64,000 nucleotides of DNA, taken from the NCBI GenBank assembly GCA_031550605.1, contig JAVBOK010000086.1:1-64000 (forward strand), in the 5' to 3' direction. The notes under the pieces are model-generated. The model saw only the letters and a program-made list of their open reading frames with translations, was not told the DNA's origin and did not search any database. The translations under genes were made by a program, and so were the position numbers. Below, piece after piece: positions 1 to 7,373 of this stretch (positions are counted from its first letter, which is position 1; every line of letters starts with the position of its first letter). The stretch comes from FLUQ01 sp031550605 (GTDB lineage Bacteria > Desulfobacterota > Desulfovibrionia > Desulfovibrionales > Desulfovibrionaceae).

Positions 1-87
1 CAAATTATGCGCTATATTCGGTGCTACAACGAGCAGTCCGCCCACCCCTTCAGGTGGACTTATGAGGGAACTCCTTTGTCGGCATAA
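1..87 (+). mobile_element. 3' end of an IS630-like transposase gene (partial)
   Basis: Frame 1 is open from the window edge to a TAA at 85-87 and encodes a 28-residue tail containing YNEQ, then HPFRWTYEG. The pattern of an aromatic-Asn pair followed by P-F-x-W-T-Y-x-G close to the C terminus is typical of IS630-family DDE transposases. The rest of the gene and the left end of the element lie outside the window. I could not define the terminal inverted repeat or the TA target duplication, so the right boundary of the element is unknown. It may lie before the terminator at 117. Confidence 0.55.
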
Positions 88-116
88 ATCATATCTATTT
101 CATGAACGTGACACTA

Positions 117-156
117 GGCATGCAAAAAACGGCGCACGCGCCGTTTTTTGCATGCC
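117..156. terminator. Bidirectional intrinsic terminator
   Basis: Perfect inverted repeat with 19-base arms (left arm GGCATGCAAAAAACGGCGC, 117-135) and a two-base loop. The A-run and T-run inside the arms give a U-tract in either direction. It can end transcription from the transposase side and from the minus-strand BON gene. Confidence 0.85.
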
Positions 157-227
157 GCAGATTGATGACAAATCCCGTCCAACCGGGGTTTGGAGCGGCA
201 GCCCCAAGAAATTGATGAGTCCCGATC

Positions 228-524
228 CTAGTTGCCAGTGGGAACGTTGAGGTCGTCCACAATGGACGACACGCCGGGAACCATGCCCGCGCGCAGCAGC
301 ATATCCTGCTTTTCCTGGCAGGAGCTGATCATCCCGCTCAGGCTCACGACACCATTGCGAGCCCTGACGGCGACATCGCTTTTGTACGGACCCATGGCGG
401 CAGTCACCTCCCGGGTCAGGGACAGATCAGAGGAACTGGCAGCGCTCGCCGGAACAGGGGAGGAAACCAGCATCAACATCACAACAGCACAACCCGCCAT
501 AAAAGAAAAAAATTTCTTTGACAT
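228..524 (-). CDS. Small secreted BON-domain protein
   Basis: A 98-residue protein with an N-terminal signal peptide (charged MSKK, hydrophobic stretch about 9-24, probable cleavage after an ASA near residue 28) and one BON domain at about 37-94, recognised by the N-G-V-V-x-L-S-G core and the later G-V-x-x-I-x-x-x-L. BON domains occur in periplasmic or envelope proteins such as OsmY and are thought to bind phospholipid; the exact role here is unknown. The start was moved to the second ATG because a GGAG sits seven bases before it, and that GGAG overlaps the upstream ATG at 536. The gene stands alone between terminators at 117-156 and 729-758. Its upstream region is AT-rich and contains a small inverted repeat (ACGCT/AGCGT, around 553-566). 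Confidence 0.8.
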   Translation of the reverse strand: MSKKFFSFMAGCAVVMLMLVSSPVPASAASSSDLSLTREVTAAMGPYKSDVAVRARNGVVSLSGMISSCQEKQDMLLRAGMVPGVSSIVDDLNVPTGN

Positions 525-825
525 AACATACTCCATAAATACATATAGTATAAACGCTATACAGCGTATGAATTTGTAAATAATGCGACAATAAAAAAAA
601 GCAAGTGCTTCTCTGGAATTTTTTGTTTCATGCAGACACCGCGGGAAAGAGGAAAATTTGCAGCGATTGCTTCAGCATGCAGTGCCTGTAGCAATTTTTT
701 TGATACCGTATGAGTACATAGAGCGATAACAAAAACGGCGCATGGGCGCCGTTTTTGTCTCGGGACTACCGACAACCGTCGGCAGCCCGCCGGAAAGCGA
801 AGGGGACATGCCTCCCCCGTTTTTC
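525..825. other. Intergenic region upstream of the BON gene
   Basis: About 300 bases without a credible gene. It holds the AT-rich upstream region of the minus-strand BON gene (to about 600) and the terminator at 729-758. The short open frames here have no ribosome site and no protein-like composition. I could not identify a well-spaced sigma-70 promoter. Confidence 0.6.
729..758. terminator. Bidirectional terminator after malic enzyme
   Basis: Perfect 13-base arms (ACAAAAACGGCGC and its complement) around ATGG. It lies 68 bases past the malic enzyme stop on the minus strand. Its core, AAAAACGGCGC, is the same as that of the terminator at 117-156. Confidence 0.8.
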
Positions 826-2145
826 TTACAACCCGTAGCTTTTGACCATGGTTTCAATGCGGTCGCGGGAAGCGCCAAGGCGCTTGCCCAGCTCTGCGCG
901 GTACGCGGCCAGATCCTTGACGGGCTTCTTGGCCACGCCTTCTTTCATGGCGGCTTCGGCCACGGCGGAAGCCACCCATTCGATCAGGCGAAGGTCCAGA
1001 GCCTTGGGAATGATGTAGTCGATGCCGAACTTCAGCTCTTTAACCCCAAAGGCCTGCAGCACATAATCGGGCACGGGTTCTTTGGCCAGTTTGGCGATGG
1101 CGTGGGCCGCGGCGATTTTCATGCCCTCGGTGATGGCGGTGGCCCGCACGTCAAGGGCGCCCCGGAAAATGAAGGGAAATCCGATCACGTTGTTGACCTG
1201 GTTGGGATAGTCGGAACGGCCGGTACCCATGATGGCGTCGGGCCGGGCGGCTTTGGCGTCGGGATAGGATATTTCGGGATCGGGGTTGGCGCAGGCGAAG
1301 ATGATGGGGCACTTCACATGCATGCTCTTCACCATGTCCTGGCTGACCACGCCCTTGGCGGAAACGCCCAGGAACGCGTCCGCGTCCTTCATGGCTTCCG
1401 CCAGGGAAGCGTAGGCTTTCTTGGTGGCGAATTCTTTTTTCTGTTCGTTCAGGTCGGTTCTGCCCTGATGGACGTGCCCTTTGGAGTCGAACATCAGGAT
1501 GTTTTCCGGGTCGGCGCCCATATTTCTGTACAGACGGCCGCAGGCGACGGCGGCCGCGCCCGCGCCGGAAATGACGATGCGGCAGTTTTCGATTTTCTTG
1601 TCCGCGATTTCCAGCGCGTTGATCATGCCCGCGCCGGAAATGATGGCCGTGCCGTGCTGGTCGTCATGGAACACCGGAATGTTCATTTCTTTTTTCAGCT
1701 TGTCTTCGATGTAGAAACATTCCGGAGCCTTGATGTCTTCCAGGTTGATGCCGCCGAAGGTGGGTTCCAGGGCTTTGACCACTTCGCAGATGGTGTCGGG
1801 GTCGGTGGCGGCGAGTTCGATGTCATAGACATCCACGTCAGCAAAGATTTTGAACAACACGCCCTTGCCTTCCATAACCGGCTTGCCGGCTTCGGGGCCG
1901 ATGTTGCCCAGGCCCAGCACGGCGGTGCCGTTGGAAACGACGGCTACCAGGTTGCCCTTGCCCGTGTATTCGTACACGTCCTCTTTGTTGGCGTGGATGG
2001 CCATGCAGGCATCCGCGACGCCGGGGCTGTAGGCCATGGAAAGATCTTTCTGACCGCGGCAGGGTTTGATGGACATGACTTCCAGTTTACCCTTGCGGAC
2101 CTGGGAATGGTAATCAAGAGCCTCTTGTTTGGTGAACAGAGCCAT
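826..2145 (-). CDS. Malic enzyme, short bacterial form
   Basis: Oxidative decarboxylation of malate to pyruvate with NAD(P). The protein is 439 residues, the length of the short bacterial form that lacks the phosphotransacetylase-like tail of MaeB. Visible motifs are A-Y-S-P-G-V-A near residue 38 (catalytic Tyr region), the Lys in K-G-V-L-F-K, the metal site E-D-I-K-A-P, F-H-D-D-Q-H-G-T-A, and a nucleotide-binding G-A-G-A-A-A. The start is the ATG at 2145, preceded by AGGAGG with a five-base gap; the longer open frame to 2241 has no support. It lies just downstream of frdCAB-fumarase on the same strand, so together these genes can run succinate to pyruvate or the reverse, but a terminator at 2305-2335 separates them. 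The NAD/NADP preference cannot be read from the sequence. Confidence 0.93.
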   Translation of the reverse strand: MALFTKQEALDYHSQVRKGKLEVMSIKPCRGQKDLSMAYSPGVADACMAIHANKEDVYEYTGKGNLVAVVSNGTAVLGLGNIGPEAGKPVMEGKGVLFKIFADVDVYDIELAATDPDTICEVVKALEPTFGGINLEDIKAPECFYIEDKLKKEMNIPVFHDDQHGTAIISGAGMINALEIADKKIENCRIVISGAGAAAVACGRLYRNMGADPENILMFDSKGHVHQGRTDLNEQKKEFATKKAYASLAEAMKDADAFLGVSAKGVVSQDMVKSMHVKCPIIFACANPDPEISYPDAKAARPDAIMGTGRSDYPNQVNNVIGFPFIFRGALDVRATAITEGMKIAAAHAIAKLAKEPVPDYVLQAFGVKELKFGIDYIIPKALDLRLIEWVASAVAEAAMKEGVAKKPVKDLAAYRAELGKRLGASRDRIETMVKSYGL

Positions 2146-2304
2146 AACGGCCTCCTGATATGGTTGCCGGGGGCGGTACACAATGAAGCCCCCTGATTGT
2201 GATTCTCTTAAGCCATAGCAGATGCCGGGGAAAAAAAACAATGAATTCTCCCGTCTGTGATAAAATGCACAATAAGGATCATCGATTTAATAACTAAGAA
2301 GCAC

Positions 2305-2335
2305 AAAAAGGCCGCGAGCGGTACGCGGCCTTTTT
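2305..2335. terminator. Intrinsic terminator after the fumarase beta gene
   Basis: Arms AAAAAGGCCGCG and its complement (12 bases) around a seven-base loop, with T5 or A5 at the ends. It sits 20 bases beyond the fumarase beta stop and before the malic enzyme start. Confidence 0.85.
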
Positions 2336-2354
2336 GATGCACACGGCGGGGGGA

Positions 2355-2909
2355 TCACAGCCCGGCGGCTTTCAGGTCGGGCTGCACGTACAGTTCGCCG
2401 CCCACGGAATCGTTAATGACCAGCAGGGGGAAGTTTTCCACTTTCAGTTCGCGCAGAGCTTCGGGGCCCATTTCCGGAAAGGCCACCAGCTTCGCCTCTT
2501 TGATGCAGGTGGAGAGCAGCGCGCCAGCGCCGCCGGTGGCGCCGAAGTACACGCAGCCGTGATCTTTCAGGGACTGGATCACCGCCGCGTTGCGCACGCC
2601 TTTGCCGATGCTGGCCTTGACGCCCAGCGAATGCAGGCGGGGCGCGAAAGCGTCCATGCGGTAGCTGGTCGTGGGGCCGGCGGATCCGATGGCGTATCCC
2701 GGCGGCGGCGGGGTGGGACCGACGTAGTAGATTACCGCGCCTTTCAGATCGATGGGCAGAGATTTGCCCTCGTCCAGCAGGTCGTTGAGTTTTTTGTGGG
2801 CCGCATCCCGGCCCGTGTAGATGGTGCCGGACAAAAACACCACGTCGCCGGCCCGCAGCATGCGGGCGTCCGCATCCGACAGGGGGGCGGTCAGTTTGTA
2901 TTCTGCCAT
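2355..2909 (-). CDS. Class I fumarate hydratase, beta subunit
   Basis: C-terminal half of a two-subunit [4Fe-4S] fumarase (or the closely related tartrate dehydratase), 184 residues. The family core G-P-T-T-S-x-R-M-D-x-F-A is present at about residue 76-87, with G-x-K-A-x-I-G-K-G shortly after. The start at 2909 is preceded by AGGAGG about ten bases upstream, and its ATG overlaps the alpha-subunit stop by one base (TAATG), which implies translational coupling. It hydrates fumarate to malate together with the alpha subunit encoded just upstream. Fumarase fits the context better than tartrate dehydratase, because the genes follow frdCAB. Confidence 0.92.
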   Translation of the reverse strand: MAEYKLTAPLSDADARMLRAGDVVFLSGTIYTGRDAAHKKLNDLLDEGKSLPIDLKGAVIYYVGPTPPPPGYAIGSAGPTTSYRMDAFAPRLHSLGVKASIGKGVRNAAVIQSLKDHGCVYFGATGGAGALLSTCIKEAKLVAFPEMGPEALRELKVENFPLLVINDSVGGELYVQPDLKAAGL

Positions 2910-3748
2910 TACAGTTCCACCTCCTCGTGCCGGGCGGAATGGCACTGAATATTGACGGCCAGAGGCAGGCTGGCGAGGTGGCAGGGGCTGGTTTTGATCT
3001 TGACCGCGAGACAGGTGGTTTTGCCGCCCAGGCCCATGGGGCCGATGCCCAGTTTGTTGACGGCGTCCAGCAGTTCCTTTTCCTTGGCTGCCAGATCCGG
3101 ATCGGGGTTCACGTCGTCGAGCTTTCGCAAGAGCGCCTGTTTGGCCAGAATGGCGGAATGCTCAAAGGTGCCGCCGCAGCCGACGCCCACGATGACGGGC
3201 GGACAGGGGTTGGAACGCGAATCCGCCACCCGCTGGATAACGAATTTTTTCACGCCTTCCCAGCCTTCGGCCGGGGCCAGCATATGCACGCGGGACATGT
3301 TTTCGGCCCCGCCGCCCTTGGCCATCAGGGCGATGCGGATTGTGTCCCCCGGCACGATGTTGAAGTGGATGACCGCCGGGGTGTTGTCCCCGGTGTTCTT
3401 GCGGGTAAAGGGATCGTTGGCCGATTTGCGCAGATAGCCGTCCTGGTATCCCTGGCGCACGCCTTCGTTGATGGCTTCGCGCAGATCCTGCCCCGTGACG
3501 TGCACATCCTGCCCCAGATCGACGAACAGCACGGCCAGGCCCGTATCCTGGCACAGCGGCAGGCCCGTTTCCGCCGCCAGTTTGGTGTTTTCTTCCAACT
3601 GGCGGAACACTTCTCTGGCCGTCGCGCTTTCCTCCCGCGCGGCGCCCGCCGCCATGCATTTCTGCACATCTTCGGGCAGGTAGCGATTGGCGTGCATGCA
3701 CATATGGCGCACGGCCTTGGTTATTTCTTTCGCGTCAATGGTGCGCAT
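2909..3748 (-). CDS. Class I fumarate hydratase, alpha subunit
   Basis: The 279-residue catalytic subunit carrying the Fe-S cluster. Likely cluster cysteines are in L-C-Q-D-T-G-L-A (about 66), G-V-G-C-G-G-T-F (about 191) and the C-terminal region. The order of the two subunits, their size and the one-base overlap with the beta gene match two-subunit class I fumarases of strict anaerobes, where E. coli has a fused FumA. The start ATG at 3748 has GAGGTGAGAA just before it. The gene begins eight bases after the frdB stop, so it belongs to the frdCAB operon. Confidence 0.93.
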   Translation of the reverse strand: MRTIDAKEITKAVRHMCMHANRYLPEDVQKCMAAGAAREESATAREVFRQLEENTKLAAETGLPLCQDTGLAVLFVDLGQDVHVTGQDLREAINEGVRQGYQDGYLRKSANDPFTRKNTGDNTPAVIHFNIVPGDTIRIALMAKGGGAENMSRVHMLAPAEGWEGVKKFVIQRVADSRSNPCPPVIVGVGCGGTFEHSAILAKQALLRKLDDVNPDPDLAAKEKELLDAVNKLGIGPMGLGGKTTCLAVKIKTSPCHLASLPLAVNIQCHSARHEEVEL

Positions 3749-3756
3749 TTCTCACC

Positions 3757-4515
3757 TCAAACCAGTTTCGCCAGCAGGCTTTTAGGCAGATAGCGCTTGA
3801 TGGCGGTGATGCCCATCTTGCGGCGCAGGAAACCGAGCTGGTTCTGCAGCGGCAGTTGCTTGGGGCAGACGTCTTCGCAGGCCAGAAGGCCCATGCAGCC
3901 GAAAATGCCGAAATCCGTTCCGATGAGTTCGAAATGCTGCTCGTCGGTGCGTTCGTCGCGCGGATCAATGACAAAGCGGGCGATGCGGTTGAGCGCCGCC
4001 GCGCCCATGAAATCGGGCCGCATGCGGGCCGTGCCGCAGGCCGCGATGCAGCAGCCGCACTCGATGCAGCGCTCCAGTTCGTAGACCTGTTCCGCAACGG
4101 CATTGTCCATGCGGTCTTCCTGCCGCGTGGGGTCGGCTTCCTTTCTGGTGTGGATCCAGGATTCCGTCTTCTGGTACATTTCGCGGAACCAGACACCCGT
4201 GTCCACGGCCAGATCGCCGATCAGCTTGAAGATGGGCAGGGGGTACAGCACGATCCTGTCCGGCAGGGTTTTGGTCTGGGTCTGGCAGGCCAGACCCGGT
4301 TTGCCGTTGATGACCATGGCGCACGAGCCGCAGATGCCCGCGCGGCAGCAGAAATCGAACATCAGGCCGGGGTCCTGTTCTTCGCGCAGACGGGTCAGCG
4401 CGATGAACAGGGTCATTTTGTCCGTTTCCTCCATGTAGAACGTCTGCATGTGGGGAGCGGAATTCGCATCATGGGGATTGTAGCGGAATATTTCAAATTG
4501 CAGTTTCCTGCCCAT
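3757..4515 (-). CDS. frdB: Fumarate reductase/succinate dehydrogenase iron-sulfur subunit
   Basis: A 252-residue electron-transfer subunit linking the flavoprotein to the membrane cytochrome b. An N-terminal ferredoxin fold carries the [2Fe-2S] ligands C57, C62, C65 and C77. The C-terminal part carries C150, C153, C156 and C160 and then C207, C213 and C217 for the [4Fe-4S] and [3Fe-4S] clusters, all present. The start at 4515 follows GAGGTGAAAT. The gene is third in frdC-frdA-frdB-fumA-fumB. Sequence alone does not decide whether the complex runs mainly as fumarate reductase or succinate dehydrogenase. Confidence 0.95.
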   Translation of the reverse strand: MGRKLQFEIFRYNPHDANSAPHMQTFYMEETDKMTLFIALTRLREEQDPGLMFDFCCRAGICGSCAMVINGKPGLACQTQTKTLPDRIVLYPLPIFKLIGDLAVDTGVWFREMYQKTESWIHTRKEADPTRQEDRMDNAVAEQVYELERCIECGCCIAACGTARMRPDFMGAAALNRIARFVIDPRDERTDEQHFELIGTDFGIFGCMGLLACEDVCPKQLPLQNQLGFLRRKMGITAIKRYLPKSLLAKLV

Positions 4516-4535
4516 ATTTCACCTCGATTGGTAGG

Positions 4536-6395
4536 CTATGCCTTTTTCGTGATAGTCCGCGCCTTGACCATTTCGGGATCGGCCGGGATGATTTTGCCGC
4601 CGCCGTAACCACGTTCGCCCGGGGGCAGTTCGAAGACCGGGGAAGCATCCTCATAGGCCAGGGTGGGCAGGTCGTCGCCCGGTTTCCAGGTGGCCAGCGT
4701 GCGGTTCAGCCAGTCGCGGTCATTGCGTTCCGGATAGTCTTCGCGGGTATGGCTGCCGCGCGATTCGCGCCGTTCCAGGGCCGCCTTGGCGATCATCAGG
4801 CCGAGTTTGATCTGGCCTTCAAGCTTCAGGGCGGCGGCCAGTTCGGCGTTGGCGCCCGTGCCGTTGGATACGAGCCCAACTTTGCCGGCTCTGGCAAGGG
4901 CTTCCTGCAGCACGCCGACACAGCGGGCCAGGCCCGTTTCATTGCGGAACACGAAGCAGTCTTCCATCAGGGCGTTTTGCAGCACTTCGCGCACTTCGTA
5001 GACTTTTTCCTTGCCGTTCTTACGGGAGACAAGGTCGCCGATGCGCTCCTGCTGCCGTTTCACGGCGTCGGCCGCGGCGGCGGTGCCGAAACTGGTTTCA
5101 TAGCCTTTGAGGAATTCGACGATTTTTTTGCCGATAATGCCGCCGGCGACCACGGTTTCCGCCAGGGAGTTGCCGCCCAGGCGGTTGAAGCCGTGCATGT
5201 CCCAGCAGGCGGCCTCGCCGGCGGAGAATAGGCCCGTCAGCCCGTAGGCGGCGCCGTCTTGGTCCGTCCGGATGCCGGACATGGTGTAGTGCTGCGTGGG
5301 CCGCACGGGGATCAACTGATACCGGCAGTCGATGCCCAGGAAGTGTTTGCAGATGTCGTCCACCTCGCGCAGCTTGGTGGACAGGTGCTTGTCACCCAGG
5401 TGCCGGATGTCCAGCCACAGGTGTTCGCCGTAAGGGCTTTTCACGCCCTTGCCCGCGCGCATGTGCTCGGTCATGCGGCGCGCGACCACGTCGCGGGAGG
5501 CGAGTTCCGCCTTTTCCGGCTCATAGATGTGCATGAAGCGTTCTTCGTTGACATCCAGCAATGTGCCGCCGTCGCCGCGGCAGCCTTCGGTGACCAGGAT
5601 GTCGGTGGGCACGATGCCGGTGGGGTGGAACTGCACGGCCTCCGGGTTGCCGATGGGCACGACCCCCGTATCCATGGCGATGATGTGGCCGCCGCCTTCG
5701 TTGATGACCGCGTTGGTGGTGGCCTTGTAGATGCGGCCGAATCCGCCGGTGGCGATGGCCACGGCTTTGGCCCGGAACACTTCCAGTTCGCCCGTGCGCA
5801 GGGACCGGACCACGGCGCCGGAACAGGTCACGCCGTCATGGATCAGGGCGATGGCTTCGCGGCGGTCCATGACCCGGATGCCCAGTTGGGCGGCCCGGTT
5901 GTCCAGGGTGCACATGACCGCGTGGCCCGTGCCGTCGGACGTGTAGCAGGTGCGCCATTTGGCCGTGCCGCCGAACGCGCGGGCGGTGATCAGCCCCTCT
6001 TTTTCCTGTTTTTCTTCTTTTTCAAAGCGTTCGCCGGCTTTGAAATAATAATCCTTGCCGGCCACCACGCGGTTCCAGGGCACGCCCCAGGCCGAAAGCA
6101 GGCGCATTTCAATGGGGGCCGCGTCGGCGAAAAGCCGGGCCACTTCCTGGTCCGCGCCCCAGTCGGAGCCTTTGACGGTGTCGGCAAAGTGCACGTCGGG
6201 GCTGTCGCCTTCGCCCATGACGCTGTTGCCCAGCGCCGCCTGCATGCCGCCCTGGGCCGCGGAAGAGTGCGAGCGCCGCGCCGGGACGATGGACAGGCAG
6301 ACGACGTCGAAGCCGTTGACGGCGGCCTCAATGGCCATGCGCTCGCCGGCCAGCCCGGCGCCGATGACGAGAAGGTCGGAAATGTGGGTCTGCAT
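4536..6395 (-). CDS. frdA: Fumarate reductase/succinate dehydrogenase flavoprotein subunit
   Basis: A 619-residue catalytic subunit interconverting fumarate and succinate. The N-terminal FAD-binding motif is G-A-G-L-A-G (12-17), and His43 in R-S-H-S-S-A-A-Q-G-G is the expected site of covalent FAD attachment. The substrate-site H-P-T-G and the downstream E-G-C-R-G-D-G-G are present, as is the late H-Y-x-M-G/S-G-I motif. The ATG at 6395 follows GGAGGAAAGC. The subunit is cytoplasmic, bound to FrdB and anchored by FrdC. Confidence 0.96.
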   Translation of the reverse strand: MQTHISDLLVIGAGLAGERMAIEAAVNGFDVVCLSIVPARRSHSSAAQGGMQAALGNSVMGEGDSPDVHFADTVKGSDWGADQEVARLFADAAPIEMRLLSAWGVPWNRVVAGKDYYFKAGERFEKEEKQEKEGLITARAFGGTAKWRTCYTSDGTGHAVMCTLDNRAAQLGIRVMDRREAIALIHDGVTCSGAVVRSLRTGELEVFRAKAVAIATGGFGRIYKATTNAVINEGGGHIIAMDTGVVPIGNPEAVQFHPTGIVPTDILVTEGCRGDGGTLLDVNEERFMHIYEPEKAELASRDVVARRMTEHMRAGKGVKSPYGEHLWLDIRHLGDKHLSTKLREVDDICKHFLGIDCRYQLIPVRPTQHYTMSGIRTDQDGAAYGLTGLFSAGEAACWDMHGFNRLGGNSLAETVVAGGIIGKKIVEFLKGYETSFGTAAAADAVKRQQERIGDLVSRKNGKEKVYEVREVLQNALMEDCFVFRNETGLARCVGVLQEALARAGKVGLVSNGTGANAELAAALKLEGQIKLGLMIAKAALERRESRGSHTREDYPERNDRDWLNRTLATWKPGDDLPTLAYEDASPVFELPPGERGYGGGKIIPADPEMVKARTITKKA

Positions 6396-6410
6396 ATGGC
6401 TTTCCTCCGG

Positions 6411-7058
6411 TCAGGCCAGCGTTACGAAACGGATGATGGTCAGCAGGCCGACGACCATGAATGCGGCGAAAAGGATCAGTTCGGCGCGTTTGGCCTTGGG
6501 CCGGGTGGCGGTGGAGATGAGGCCCCACTTGACCCCGATGCGGTAAAACCCGACGCTGACGTGCAGTTCAACAACGGGCAGCAGGATCAGATAAAAAATG
6601 GTCCAGCCGTGGCTGGCGACTCTGGCCGCGGACTTGGCCGCGGTGATGGGCAGATCGTTGAGCACCACCCACATGTGGATGCCGCCCATGATCAGAATGA
6701 TCATGGCCGTGCCGGCCTGGACCAGCCACAGCCATGTGTCGCGATGTTTCAGCAGCCTGGCGTGGGACCAGATGGTTTTCTGGTCGGCGGCCGTGAAAGG
6801 CATTTTGCGGGCCGCAAGGATGAAGTGGACCAGAAAAATCAGGAAAATGGCCGGGCCGCCCAGTTGCGCCATGTACGTCGCCTCAAAGAACCAGGCGATG
6901 GCGTTCATCAGCTTGGGCGATATGATCACGGAAGAAACCAGGATCATATGGGACCACATGAACAGAATGAGACAGGCGCCCGTCAGCATTTGCAGCCAGT
7001 CGAGATATGCGTCGCGGCGGCCGGGGCGGGCAAGGTGCATGGTCGCGTCTACAGCCAT
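6411..7058 (-). CDS. frdC: Fumarate reductase/succinate dehydrogenase cytochrome b subunit
   Basis: A 215-residue integral membrane anchor with five predicted helices (about 22-45, 64-90, 110-135, 150-175, 190-212), the topology of the Wolinella-type diheme FrdC. Several histidines sit in helices, including W-S-H-M, the H of V-H-F-I-L and G-I-H-M-W, and are plausible heme ligands. It connects the FrdAB catalytic domain to menaquinone. RBS AGGAGG lies just before the ATG at 7058. It is the first gene of the operon, so regulation should be encoded in 7059-7373. Confidence 0.93.
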   Translation of the reverse strand: MAVDATMHLARPGRRDAYLDWLQMLTGACLILFMWSHMILVSSVIISPKLMNAIAWFFEATYMAQLGGPAIFLIFLVHFILAARKMPFTAADQKTIWSHARLLKHRDTWLWLVQAGTAMIILIMGGIHMWVVLNDLPITAAKSAARVASHGWTIFYLILLPVVELHVSVGFYRIGVKWGLISTATRPKAKRAELILFAAFMVVGLLTIIRFVTLA

Positions 7059-7373
7059 GGAACCCTCCTACAGGTTGGCGGTGAAATGTGCGCGCAGGGT
7101 TCGGCCGTGCGCGGCACGAGACGAAGATGTCCAAACCTACCACAAGAATATGATGAAAGTACACCGGATTGGAGAGCTCTCCGCAATTGAGAAAGTGCGA
7201 ACAATCCGCCAATTTTTTCAATGACTCGTGAAAATTAGCACAAATTAAAAAAAAAGCAATCGGGAAAATACGATACCGGGGGTTCCGGCTTTCAGTTTTC
7301 ACGACGCCCAGTCATGTTCCGCAATCCGCCGAAAGAATCGCCGATCGGCAGCGCAGCGGGGATTGCTCCGAAA
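7059..7373. other. Regulatory region upstream of frdC
   Basis: A 315-base gene-free stretch between pbpC (its 3' end at 7374) and frdC, both on the minus strand. It holds a perfect 12-base palindrome GGAGAGCTCTCC at 7171-7182, an AT-rich block at about 7205-7260, and a weak sigma-54-like site at 7196-7211. No terminator with a clear U-tract and no strong sigma-70 promoter were seen. Confidence 0.5.
7196..7211 (-). promoter_or_regulatory. Possible sigma-54 promoter for frdC
   Basis: On the minus strand the sequence reads TGGCGGATTGTTCGCA, which has GG and GC ten bases apart as sigma-54 requires, but imperfect -24 and -12 boxes. It lies 138 bases before frdC. A chance match is quite possible. 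Confidence 0.25.

Noticed and set aside
62..250. Open frame after the transposase tail
   Set aside because: It runs through the terminator at 117-156 and has no ribosome site or protein-like features.
742..2196. 484-codon plus-strand frame opposite malic enzyme
   Set aside because: Antisense to a gene with intact catalytic motifs and a good ribosome site.
5259..7190. 643-codon plus-strand frame opposite frdA and frdC
   Set aside because: Shadow of the fumarate reductase genes.
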